DNA from: Branchiostoma floridae | Lineage: Eukaryota > Chordata > Leptocardii > Amphioxiformes > Branchiostomatidae | DNA: 64,000 nucleotides | Direction: 5' to 3' | Assembly (NCBI RefSeq): GCF_000003815.2 | Contig: NC_049984.1 | Location: forward strand, 5,543,258-5,607,257 | Shown: in pieces, positions 12,745 to 22,892 of the stretch | How positions within the stretch are numbered: the stretch's first letter is position 1 | How the letters are laid out: each line of letters opens with the position of its first letter | The notes under the pieces: model-generated | The model's database searches: none | What the model saw: the letters and a program-made list of their open reading frames with translations, nothing else | Told to the model about the DNA's origin: nothing | Translations under genes and position numbers: made by a program

Positions 12745-13060
12745 CTGCAGTACTGTACAGTCCTCAGATCTTTCAACCAGTATATTGCCTGTTAATTAGC
12801 AAGATTAAATGCTAAAGATGAAATTTTGTTGACACATGTTGTATCCCTTGCTTGTACTGTACAGTCCTCAGACTTTAAGCAGCATATTGGCATGATTTAA
12901 TGTTGAGATGATGAAATTTTGTTGACACGTGTTGTATTCTTCTGCAGGTACTGTACAGTCCTCAGACTTTGAGCAGCATATCAGAAAGATTTAATGTTTA
13001 AGATAAGATTTTGTTGACATTTTGTTGTATTCCCCTACAGGTACTGTACAGTCCTCGGAC
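12745..13060 (+). repeat. tandemly repeated splice acceptor and exon start
   Basis: The sequence TACTGTACAGTCCTC occurs at 12,751, 12,855, 12,949 and 13,042, spaced 104, 94 and 93 bp. Only the last copy opens the coding exon. The preceding segments share TTAATG, AGATGAAATTTTG and TTGACACGTGTTGTAT, and the copy at 12,948 even keeps a polypyrimidine tract with CTGCAG before it. The real acceptor is CCCCTACAG at 13,032-13,040. Confidence 0.85.
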
Positions 13061-13502
13061 CAGGAGAGAACGGGAGCGGCTAGCGCGGCAGGAATCATTA
13101 CAACGTCAGACACTAACCATACAGCAGCAGCCGAGATTCCACTTTCCACACTCGGACATCGACCTGCCGCCGGCCATCCAGCTGTCCGATGGGGAGGAGC
13201 ACCCGCCCTACACAGACCAGAGACACTTACAGCTGAGAAACCCCGACCAGCAGCGGGAGTTAGAACGCGAATCTGTGCAACCGCCCCCCAATAGAACTAT
13301 ATTTGATCGGCCCGACTTTCCTCTCTACGACACGGGACAATTCCCGGGCCCTCCGAGCCACCACAGTGGGACTCACACGAGAACACAGTATGGGAGTACA
13401 AATTCGTCGTACGGCGACCCCCCGCCGCGGTATAGTGAGGTCGTTTCCAGTCCTCAGAAGTACGAGGTCAAAAGTGGAGCTGCCGGGTCGGGAAAAGTAT
13501 GA
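13041..13502 (+). CDS. PMEPA1: PMEPA1/LDLRAD4-like protein, terminal exon
   Basis: This is the C-terminal exon of an adaptor that, in vertebrates, sits in endosomal or Golgi membranes, binds R-SMADs and recruits NEDD4-family ubiquitin ligases to dampen TGF-beta and androgen signalling. The 153 residues read from a CCCCTACAG acceptor (phase 0) to TGA at 13,500. Family blocks seen in order are DIDLPPAIQLSDGEE, LQLRNPDQQRELERESV, the SMAD-interacting PPNRTIFD and the WW-binding PPRYSEV. The first PY motif of the family is changed: the frame reads EEHPPYT, so the site is HPPY rather than PPxY. The membrane segment and N-terminus are not in this exon and were not found upstream in the window. The orthology is to the PMEPA1/LDLRAD4 pair; amphioxus would be expected to have a single pre-duplication gene, so the symbol is approximate. 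Confidence 0.88.
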   Translation, partial: VLYSPRTRRERERLARQESLQRQTLTIQQQPRFHFPHSDIDLPPAIQLSDGEEHPPYTDQRHLQLRNPDQQRELERESVQPPPNRTIFDRPDFPLYDTGQFPGPPSHHSGTHTRTQYGSTNSSYGDPPPRYSEVVSSPQKYEVKSGAAGSGKV

Positions 13503-15995
13503 CACGATGCGTCGCGGGCAGTTGATGTCATCCTCTGCTCGGTCTACTCTGTCAGCTTTCCACGCACGTGATGCCAAAATCACGCTAATGACTGTTTACG
13601 TCGAGGCTAAGTGATAGGGGTATACACATACAAATCCTGTCCGTATACCAGCCAGTATTCTCCTTTCGACTGGAAGTGCAGTGCGCTGTCTTTACGTTGG
13701 ACTTACACCGTCATGGAAGTCTCAAAGCCACTCCATGATAAGCCGAGTACAGTAGATTCCATTCTCGTCCTTTCTATACAACAGCGTTCTTCCTTATTAA
13801 GTTCACACACACACACACACATCCACCCTGCCCCTAATATTGCTGCCTCTATTCCTGGTGCTTTTCTTGGGTTATAAGTTGTATTTTTGCTGTTGATGGT
13901 GCTCACAAGGAAGAGTGTTGTACATATGGTGGATATGTACCCAAAGGGTAAAGGCTTTTTTAAGACAACATATCAAGTCCCTTGGGGTAGCAAGTAGGAA
14001 GTGCTCTGTGCCAACCCTAGAGGGGTAACTGCCTCCGTCATCCCACCCCAGCCAAGGAATCACTCTCCCTTGCCCCCGGCCGAGATCCAAGGCGAAAAAA
14101 AAAAGTTTTAAAAAAGAAAAGTCATTTTTCCCTTACTGTGAGGTAGAACTGGGATATTTTGTTGTGCCTGAGAAGTGTGATTAGTGTAATATGGCCAACT
14201 GCATACGTTACATAGAATGCATTTCGTTTTTTCATGAGACCCCCCCCCCCCCCCCTTCCCTCTCCCCCTTCCCCATTTCATTGGAAAACTCTCTCCGACC
14301 ACTTCTTTCAGATTCCATTAGTGTGCTTCGTGAATGATTTGTATCAATGGTTCCTCGTTCTAATCTGCCAACGCACAAATGCTGACAGCAATATACGGTG
14401 TATTTGCTGTTGCCTGGGATGCCTGATTGTTTGATCGTACTGAAGCTGCATAGAATAGGATCTGTAGGATAGGCCCCTCCGGTGTGCTGTAGGGGAAAGC
14501 ATCACTGCCATGTGTATGGTACAGTTTGTGTATGTTCGTACTAAGTAAATCTGGAAGCACCTGTCCTTGTGTGAATCATTTCAAGGCTGCTGAAAAGGTA
14601 TTTACCTTTTACAAAAAGAAAAAAAAAAGCTGAGAATGCTTTTAAAAAAGTTGCACAAGAACAGTACGAAAATTATTTAGCGAGAACAATTATTATAACA
14701 CTGGACATTCAGTTGGAATGGCTGCAGAAATGCTGTTTACTTCACACTGCCAAATGGGAGATTCCACAACTACGATACAGATATGCAGGGGGGAACGCTT
14801 CCCAGGTGGAATGTACCACTCCTGGGAGGGGGGTGTTGGGTGGTGAGGGATAAAGCTTGGCTTGCTCTTTGCAGTTTGATATTGCCATAAAAGATGAAAA
14901 CAGAATGATGTGAATTTTAATGAAAAAAGGAGTGACTGTAAACATCACACTTTTCTATAGGGGGTACTTTCTGTGGTGGGATGAGGGCAGCTCCCCTCAG
15001 GATGTCTGCTAAGGAGCAAAGGTCATGACCTCTGACCTTGAGCCTGTGCCTGATCCTACCCACAGTTGCAATGTGTATCAGCTTATAGATATCTTTATTT
15101 TATTTGGAACGAAACAAGTGAAAAGTCCTGTGCTTACGTCAAACTGAACTTTTTGGCACATTTAATGACATTGAATGTGTACTTATCATTGTTTGGCATC
15201 AAAATTTGACCTAAAAGTTTTTTTCCCCTTTGATTGAAATATGGAAAAAGGGCATTTTTTTAACTAATTCCATTTGTATCTGGAAGAGTCCCACCAACCA
15301 CTGGTCCCAGCATGTCCACCTGTATATTGTATGTCCTTGTGGGTAACATTTGGCACTGTGCAAGCGTGACTGCTCGCCGTTTCCTGCTTTTGTCTGCGGA
15401 CACGTTTCTGGGTCGGAACCAACGACGATAACTGGTGCAAACCGGTTTCAACTGGTGCAAGCCAGTTTCCTCTGACCCAGGAGCAAGAAAAAAAAAAACA
15501 CGAAAACCTGAAACCAGCATAGTTAACATTTAGATCTTGCAATGGTGTTGTGTATGCACAATTGTTCTCGCTGTGAAAAGAAAACGACACGCGGCCGCGC
15601 GTGTCTCTAAGCTTATGACAATCCAAGGGGCCTGTTGATTATAAAGTTGCGAACTTTGCAATACAGCACTGAAACTGAAGAACTCAGCTACTGCTTATCC
15701 TGAAGAACTCGATGTGCAAAGTATGATTTGCCTTACATGTTACTCGAACTGAAAGAAGTGGTATACTGGTACTGGATGGCCAAAATTGTCAGTTTTTACA
15801 AGAGCAACCAAAAAGTCTTTGATACTCCACTTGATCCTAGGTTAGTTTTCATTGAAATGTTGAATATCAATTTTATAATGTTGAATATTTTAAGTGTAGT
15901 TGAATTAGTGGACGCTTTATTCACCAGGAAGCTAGCGGACTCTCAACCCCGAACTGTAAGATAAAATTGTAGCTAAGACCTGACGACTGAGTGAA

Positions 15996-16001
15996 AATAA
16001 A
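15996..16001 (+). terminator. candidate polyadenylation signal
   Basis: AATAAA about 2.5 kb after the PMEPA1-like stop codon, in an A-rich stretch. PMEPA1 transcripts in vertebrates have long 3' UTRs, so the distance is acceptable, but other AATAAA motifs exist further down. Confidence 0.3.
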
Positions 16002-18663
16002 AATCTTAAAATTTTTATGTACACTGATGTAAAATATTTTGCTGAAAGCAAACACGAAGCTTGTATATGTCAATTGTATTTGTAAAATATATCTGAAGTC
16101 TGAAAGGCTTTGTAGCTTAAGTAAGTGGTGTATATTTTTTCCTTTTGTAAAAATGCTTCCATGATATATGTACAATTTTTTGTCAATAGGTGGAACTTGT
16201 GCCTCCTTCTTTCCTTTGAGCAGTTGTGGAGTCACTTCCGCTGCCCTCACTCTCTCTAACTCTCTCTAACTGTCCTGTAACTTCCTTCCCTGACTTCCTG
16301 TTCTCTCGGTGCTCCATGTATTTTATATTCTAATTAGTTCTCTATCAGTACTGTATGGGTGTGTTAGTGGTGAAGTTGTTGAGACCTACAAAAGTAGACC
16401 TATAACGTTTTCACCTATGTAATAGGTTCCGCTTACACTTCGGGGTTTTGAGCTCTTACCGTTGTTTGTTTAACATTGTCTCATAGGTATAAACAAGACG
16501 AAGACAGATGATGATTATTCGAAAATTTTTATTGTATTAATAATATTTGTTCCATTCATTGGCATTGACGGCTCGATAGTGTGACTATGGCTCAATGCCT
16601 GTTCCTTAAACAAAGTCTAGCTCCCACCTCTGGAGGAGTGCAGCCATGTTGACTGTGTTGTCGTAGTAGTCTACTGGGTGACGTTACGAGATGAGTTCAA
16701 GACTGTGTATACACTATTTATCCTTGGAAACCTTGCACTGATGCACTGGTGCCAGACGCAGACAAAACAAAACTGTTACCAACCCATTTACAACAACTTA
16801 CTGCCTTGAAATACCTTTCACAGGCCCCCCTCCTGCAAGTAGTTTTCTGGCCAAGTCTCAATATCTCCATACTTTGCCAGGTGCCAAGTTGACAAGAAAC
16901 ACTAACATCTTGTTGTATTGTCAGTCCAAAACGGCAGGCTGAAGATATATATATACTTTAATCGGTTCGCCACAACACGTTCGCATACGTCCAAAAATCT
17001 TTAAATGCTGCTCGAAAGAATCTTCATGAAGGGGGACCACTGGTGTTTCAGATACCAGCACACAGTTGGTATACACAGTAAGGTGTTTTTGAGGGTTGAA
17101 CACATATTGTATGGCCTTTAAAATGGACTGTATTGAAGTTGGCGGGTGTATGGCAAGTTCCATGGACCTCTTGCACAGCAATATCACACGTTTTTGTCCG
17201 AAATTTATGGACTAAAAATTAGGTAAGGAAAGATTGGGCAGTTTGACACTGGGTGTTGTATGTTATTAGCCAGGATTTCATGTTTCTTTTTCTTTTTTTT
17301 TTACAACAATCCAGGCATATAATATGTAGAAAACAGTTTTGAAACAGATCAGTTCCAGTCACTGAGTCCGTTGTGTAAAACACCCTTTGTTAACTGTGAT
17401 ATTTTTCCTGTGATGTTCTAGCGTAAATGGTGCTTTACTCTGCTGTGGCTGTATGAATGAATGGCAGCACATAGCATAGGCAATAAAAAAAATAACTACC
17501 GACTGTGAGCTACAGTAGAGGCGCTTGGAAACTCGATCTGCTGCCCTCCCCCATTGGTTATCAGACTTTTTGTCGTTGCATATAGACGAACATGAGACAT
17601 TGTGAAAAGCGTGCCTCGCGGACCTAGCATGTATGTTGTCAGGTGCGATCAGCCCCACCTCAGAGCCAGGACTTGGATGTACATGCTGAGTTAATAAAAT
17701 GGTACTAAGTTTTGTAGAGGAGTCTGTCACTGTTGTCATTTGTGTGTACATTCGACAATTAAAGGTAACATGCATTGGCATAATACCGGTAGTAAGACTT
17801 ATACCGGTAGATTAAAAATACTGGAACTTAAAGAGATCTACACATGCAACAATGATTATTTCTGAGCTGTGCACACTTCAGACATCTAGGTGTCCAATGC
17901 ATCATTTACAAAACATCGATAACAATGCATTCGAAGACAACAAGACCAAAAGTTTTCAGTATCTTTATCGGGGTAGGCAGCTCGTCGTGGGACGAACACA
18001 CTGTCACATTCATTGCCAAATTTATAGATCATAATTACACATGCTCACGGCACAAGACGAACATGATTCAACAACAATCTTGAATTTCTGTTGGTGACCT
18101 ACAACTCATGTAAAAGTGTGAAGAACCGTTGCATAATAGCCCAGATCTACGACTGAATGGGCAAAATTGAACGTACGCAGCCATTTTCCCGCCATTTTTA
18201 TATCTACGCTAGCAGTGAAGTGTTACGTCATAGCGGTTGTGACGGACAAAAGTTAAATGAAAATTCTTGGCAGTATACGTCCGTTTTCTCATGATATTTT
18301 GTATGCTCATGCAGGTTTATGTTTTATGCATTTACTGACAGAAAAGGAAGGAACATCAGAGGATGTATAAATGTACATAGCGGCAGTTAATTGTGCCGTG
18401 TTTCTTCCTACCGGTATTTTGTACCCCCTCCCAACCACGCGCCCGTTCGCCGTGTAATTCCGCGGCGTGTTACAATTACAATATTACGCTTTTAGCAGGA
18501 CAAGAGTGGCAGAAAAGTTACACAGAAGAAGTGGCAAGGGTAACCTATAACAGCAACATGTAACTGGAGAAAATGATGTCAAATCAGTATGGCTAGAGAA
18601 ATCGTTGTAAACGTACCGGTATTATGATAATAGATGTTAATACATTGTACTGAATGTTGAGAC

Positions 18664-18884
18664 CAGGGCTGTCCCCAAGACCCGTCCTTCATTCATTCAG
18701 TCCAAAAATTGAACTTCATGACACAAAATTGATAAAAAAAATCATTTTTTCCTTGGCTTAAAATGGCCGATTTAACATGGCAAATTAATAAGATAGTAAT
18801 TAGTAGTTAATTAACAAGAAAGTAGATAGTAAGATGAGCTCCCAAACAATGAGTGGGACGGAAAAAAAGTTGGAGACAGCCCTG
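18664..18884. repeat. CAGGGCTGTC...GACAGCCCTG element, short copy
   Basis: Ends are inverted (CAGGGCTGTCC and GGAGACAGCCCTG). It is related block by block to 765-1,203. The flanks GTTGAGAC and TGTGAGAT agree at five of eight positions, which could be a decayed 8-bp target duplication. Confidence 0.6.
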
Positions 18885-18911
18885 TGTGAGATGCTAAGCT
18901 CAAGGTAGATG

Positions 18912-18991
18912 TACCGGTGGCATAAGATAGTATCTAAGCCGGCTGGCTGACACCTTTTGGGCAGCTTAGATACCATCTTATGCCACCGGTA
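18912..18991. repeat. strong stem-loop, about 26-bp arms
   Basis: ACCGGTGGCATAAGATAGTATCTAAG is followed about 25 bases later by its inverted copy CTTAGATACCATCTTATGCCACCGGT with a single mismatch. It could be a tiny fold-back element or a hairpin transcript. It is next to, but not inside, the element ending at 18,884. Confidence 0.75.
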
Positions 18992-21284
18992 AATCTGCCT
19001 GGGGATTAGTGTGACCCCCTATGGGCAAACCCCCACAACACAGACACAGAGGTACCCAAGAAGATTGATCAATAAATTCTCAACTGCCTCCTCTTCAAAA
19101 TCCTCTAAACATGCAGGAAATGCCATTCCAGGGGGGTTGATTTTCCGGCGGTACATGCCCCCCGAACCCCCTAAAAAGCTTGCAGCTGTGGCAGTTGTCT
19201 TGTGTACTTTGGCACTCGCTAGTCAAATAGATCTGCAGAAGGACCCCCCAACAAAATCCTGGCTACAAGTCTGACTAAATGTGACAAAATCATGCAGGAA
19301 GAATTCCTCCAGTACAACAAATTTTCATTAGCATCAAATTTTCATTTCTTAACTAAAATTCCACCAAATTTTACAATATTTGCTGCTGTGAGAGTTATTC
19401 TGCACTGGATCTTTCAACAGAATCAGTTGAACTTCGAACTGATTGTCATAAAACACGTACCACAGTTCAAACTTAAATTCTTACTGCCTAGATCAAATCT
19501 TTATAGAGTCAAGTGAAGTGAATGTATTTGGCACCCTTCCACATATGCACAAAAACGTGCCTTTATTGTTCACTCTGACATTCACGTTTTAATCAACGTT
19601 TTACTCCCTGACAGTAGTCCAGACATTCAGCCAAAAAGAAGACAAACACATCAGTGATCTTAGACTTTCACCTCTTAATTTCTATCATCGCAACCCAAAT
19701 ACACCCACATCATTTTTGACTGACTTGAAAAAACATAATGTACTAGTTGTTTTCGTACATTTTTTGTTTTCGCAACCGTTTTCATAGTCTGTAACACAAG
19801 CTCTGCTGTCCAGGGCTGTAACTGGCTAGCGGATGTTGGGCGGGCTGCTATAAGCAAGATTTAATCAGGCTACCGTTTTCATATATCTTCATATTTTTTC
19901 ACATATATATTTTTTTTCAAATAAAACTCGATCTGAATAATATTCCATTTCAAGGGAAATCTAAAACAAGGGACAACAAAAAGTGATCACACTGGCCAGG
20001 TGGACACTTGCAGTGGTCACTTGCATAGGTTTGACTGTACATACATGTACAAATCCATTCCATTGTGGAACCAAAAGGGATATCATAAAAAGAGCTAACA
20101 TTTGACCTAGTCCCCAAGGATGGACAGCAAAACCGTTTAACCCACTTCGGCCATAATGAGACAGATGTAGGGCAATGCGGTTACTGGCCTGTTAGCAAAA
20201 AAAACATGTCTAATAGCATAAATGTAATACTCATCATTCCATTAGGCGAAGCACAAATTAGGATATAACACGAGAGGCCAACGACCTGATTACCACAGAA
20301 GTGGGCTTGAAAGGAAATTTGCCTCCTGTCTTGTCCAATTGACTTAGATTTACAATTATTACATTTGGATAATCATTTATTGTCCACTTACAATTTGCTG
20401 ACAGGAAATGGTACTGATACAAATTACACATGTAGGTTAATGCCAAAATGCTTTGCCCTCCTTGCAGAAAAAGCCAAGAGCTTGATTATCAAAGGAAATT
20501 TGCCTGCTTTGTGCAATTTGTCTTGTACTTAAACAATGATTTGGATACAGGTGGCATTGTCCCCTACCTCCCTAACCACTGGGATGGAATGATCCTTGTT
20601 AATACAAGGTTAATGCGAAAATAATATGCCTTCCAGGCTGGAATGAGAGCAGCCTTCCTCACAAAGTGAAAGTAGTCGGTTTAGCTCACTGAAGAGCTAA
20701 GCGTCCACTGGTTGTGACAGAGAGGACAGACATGACATGTACAGAACATGTACAGGTGCTCTCTCACTACACTTACATCATGCTTGCATCACTGCCGGGT
20801 TCGAAAGACACTCAACGAGTTTCAGAGATAAAGAACAAATTTATTTTGGTGTATTTTGTCGTCTTCTAAGTCATACTTTTATGTATTATGCAATATCTAA
20901 ACTGTAAAAAAAATCAGAAAATAACAAAACAGTGAACAAACCCCACAAGCTTGATGCAAGTGCTGTGAGAGTGCACCTTACAGCTCCATTCTACTAGGAA
21001 AATTCACCTAACTCTTTGCGGCAAGTACAATGAACAGTGGACCAAAGTTTAATGTCGTAAGGAGAGCAACACTTTCCAGCCAGTGTGCATGTCAGCTGAG
21101 TGGCAACAGCCAAGAATCAAACTCCCAACCTTCTGGTGCAGAGACTGGGTCGCTAAACATTTGACTATTACAGGTCTTCACTTCAACTGTCTCTCGCTAC
21201 AGTTCAACCATCTAACAGTTAAGTCTGGTTGAAAAGGATAATTTGGATTGGAATGAGGATCATATCTATGTCAAATACAAATGT

Positions 21285-21465
21285 AGCAGTTACTCAAGCA
21301 ACTGGATATGATTTGGGAAATGCACAGACATTTCTGGTAGCAGATCTGTTGAAGAGCAAGTTTTCAACCATTAAGTTCGAATGACATGCAAGAAAGATGA
21401 AGACAAAATCATATCCAGTTGCTTAACTGCTGTTGGGCATTATTACCTGGATGCCTAACCTTCAT
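21285..21465. repeat. dispersed CAACTGGATATGATTT repeat, fold-back copies
   Basis: ACTCAAGCAACTGGATATGATTTGGGAAA at 21,292 is followed by the inverted form AAAATCATATCCAGTTGCTT and ATTACCTGGATGCCTAAC near 21,405-21,462. Other copies of the same family lie near 6,318-6,371, 39,247-39,355 and 58,717-58,800. The family is common in what I remember of amphioxus sequence, but I cannot name it. Confidence 0.6.
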
Positions 21466-21689
21466 CAAAATGCATGGTCACTAAGATCATATCTATGGAG
21501 CAAAATAAGGTTTGAATATAGATTATTGGTAAACAATGAAATGCTTCAGGTGTCAATAATAAACACAAACTTGGAGCCCTGGGTGTTGATGATTCAATAT
21601 TTAATGTCTTTGTTTCAATTAATAATAAGCAAAGCTAAAGATATCACATACCCAAACACGAAATGGTGATATTTTCCTTCTAAATAAGT

Positions 21690-22330
21690 TCTCAGTAGGG
21701 CCAAATTTCAAACTGTATAGTCTGATATATATGCTCCACATATTTTGTATATGTGATCTCTAATAGTTACATGATTTCTACAGTTCCAAGACTGTACATA
21801 TATATGTGCCAAAACCCAGACAATAGTCGATTCTTCTCCATAGTAATTTGTACAATGGATTAATCGTGTTCCTGTACATAGCTGATATGAATGCTACAGT
21901 TACATGACTTCATGTGTCGCACGCCAAAACTCAAAACAATAATCTACTATGGTCCAAAGCAATTTATACAATGGAACATTCTTGTTAACCTTTGTGTATG
22001 TTATTGTTACAGTGATTATGAACTGAACTTACGAATTCAACAGTTTCACGACTGTATGTGCCAAAACTCAAACAATAGTCCAAAGCAATTTGTACAATGG
22101 AATATTCTTGTTCCTCCATATGTGGTCTCTACTAAGGTTATGAATTCTACTGTTATTTGCCAAATTTCTAAAAACAGTTTTAATACGCTCCACAATTTTC
22201 ACAATGGAACATTCATGTTTCTCTATGTGAGGTCTCTTCAATGTCACAGTTGTCTGCCAAGTTCATAATTATGTTTCTTCACAATTCCGTGATGGGATAG
22301 TCTTGTTCCGCTCCACGAAGTGTTTTCTGT
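21690..22330. repeat. degenerate tandem array, units of about 140-150 bp
   Basis: Successive units share TTCWACAGTT, TGCCAAAACYCA, ACAATAGTC, CCAAAGCAATTTRTACAATGGAA and ATTCTTGTT, with heavy divergence between units. About four units are visible. It has the look of an old minisatellite or satellite remnant. Confidence 0.6.
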
Positions 22331-22389
22331 GATTACTGCAAATTTGCAATACTTTCACAGTGGTTTCACACTGTGTTACGCTGGACACA

Positions 22390-22493
22390 GCAAGATACTC
22401 GTACAACATAAGATAGAAAGCCCGATAAAAACGACTAAAAAAACGTCAAAAAACAGTCTGAGCATATTTTAAACCTCTGCTTGGAGAGTAAAT
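22390..22493. repeat. half of a CTCCAAGCAG-family MITE
   Basis: Contains ATAGAAAGCCCGATAAAAACG, TAAAAAAACG and the terminal CCTCTGCTTGGAGAG. These correspond to the right arm of the complete palindromic element at 47,829-48,010. The left arm is missing or very degraded. Confidence 0.6.
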
Positions 22494-22617
22494 AGGAGGG
22501 ACAAGGAGGTTTTTGTGTTGTTTCAGATTCAAAGTTGAAACAAATCTGTAGTACAGTAAGTAGAAACATTAGAAAACTCATATTATGACACAAAGACTAT
22601 TTAAAAGGATACATAAT

Positions 22618-22800
22618 GCTTTCTCTGCATAGGCACTCGGCATACAAGAAATAGTATGGAAGTTGAACACATACAGACCACTACCAGCAGACTTGACCCC
22701 CGCTGTAGTGATTGCACACACACACACAGTTGTGTGGCCCAAGGGCTTTGAAACAGAGATGGGCTCTACCACAGGCAACAAGTATGCTGCAGCAGGACTT
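22618..22800 (+). repeat. 3' part of a SINE (5S-headed family)
   Basis: Shares TTTCTCTGCA, TATGGAAG, AACACA, ACCACTACCAG, GACTTGACCCCCGCTGTAGTGA and GGGCTTTGAAACAGAGATGGG with the body of the full element at 39,585-39,975. The 5S-like head is absent. A (CA)n stretch interrupts it. Confidence 0.65.
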
Positions 22801-22892
22801 CAACTTACAGTAACTCAAATGGATTTGCAGTGGAGGGAAATTAAATCCAACCCAAAAGAGTTGAGATTTTCAGTACATATCTCAGTATGTCT

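Larger units (their letters stand above)
13503..22892. other. presumed 3' UTR of the PMEPA1-like gene and intergenic spacer
   Basis: No further coding exon is recognised. The first 2.5 kb may be 3' UTR; a first plausible polyadenylation signal AATAAA is at 15,996-16,001. Low-complexity tracts include (CA)n at 13,806-13,821 and a poly-C run at about 14,240-14,255. About 16,430-18,650 holds nothing I can name. Repeats at 18,664-18,991 and 21,285-22,800 are listed separately. The 3' UTR of UTP4 must also lie just below 22,893. Confidence 0.5.

Noticed and set aside
13260-13583. 107-residue frame opposite the PMEPA1-like exon
   Set aside because: Shadow of a GC-rich coding exon whose sense frame clearly matches a known family.
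16921-17781. Two minus-strand open frames (88 and 140 residues)
   Set aside because: No recognisable domain, no convincing splice sites, and stop-poor AT sequence explains them.
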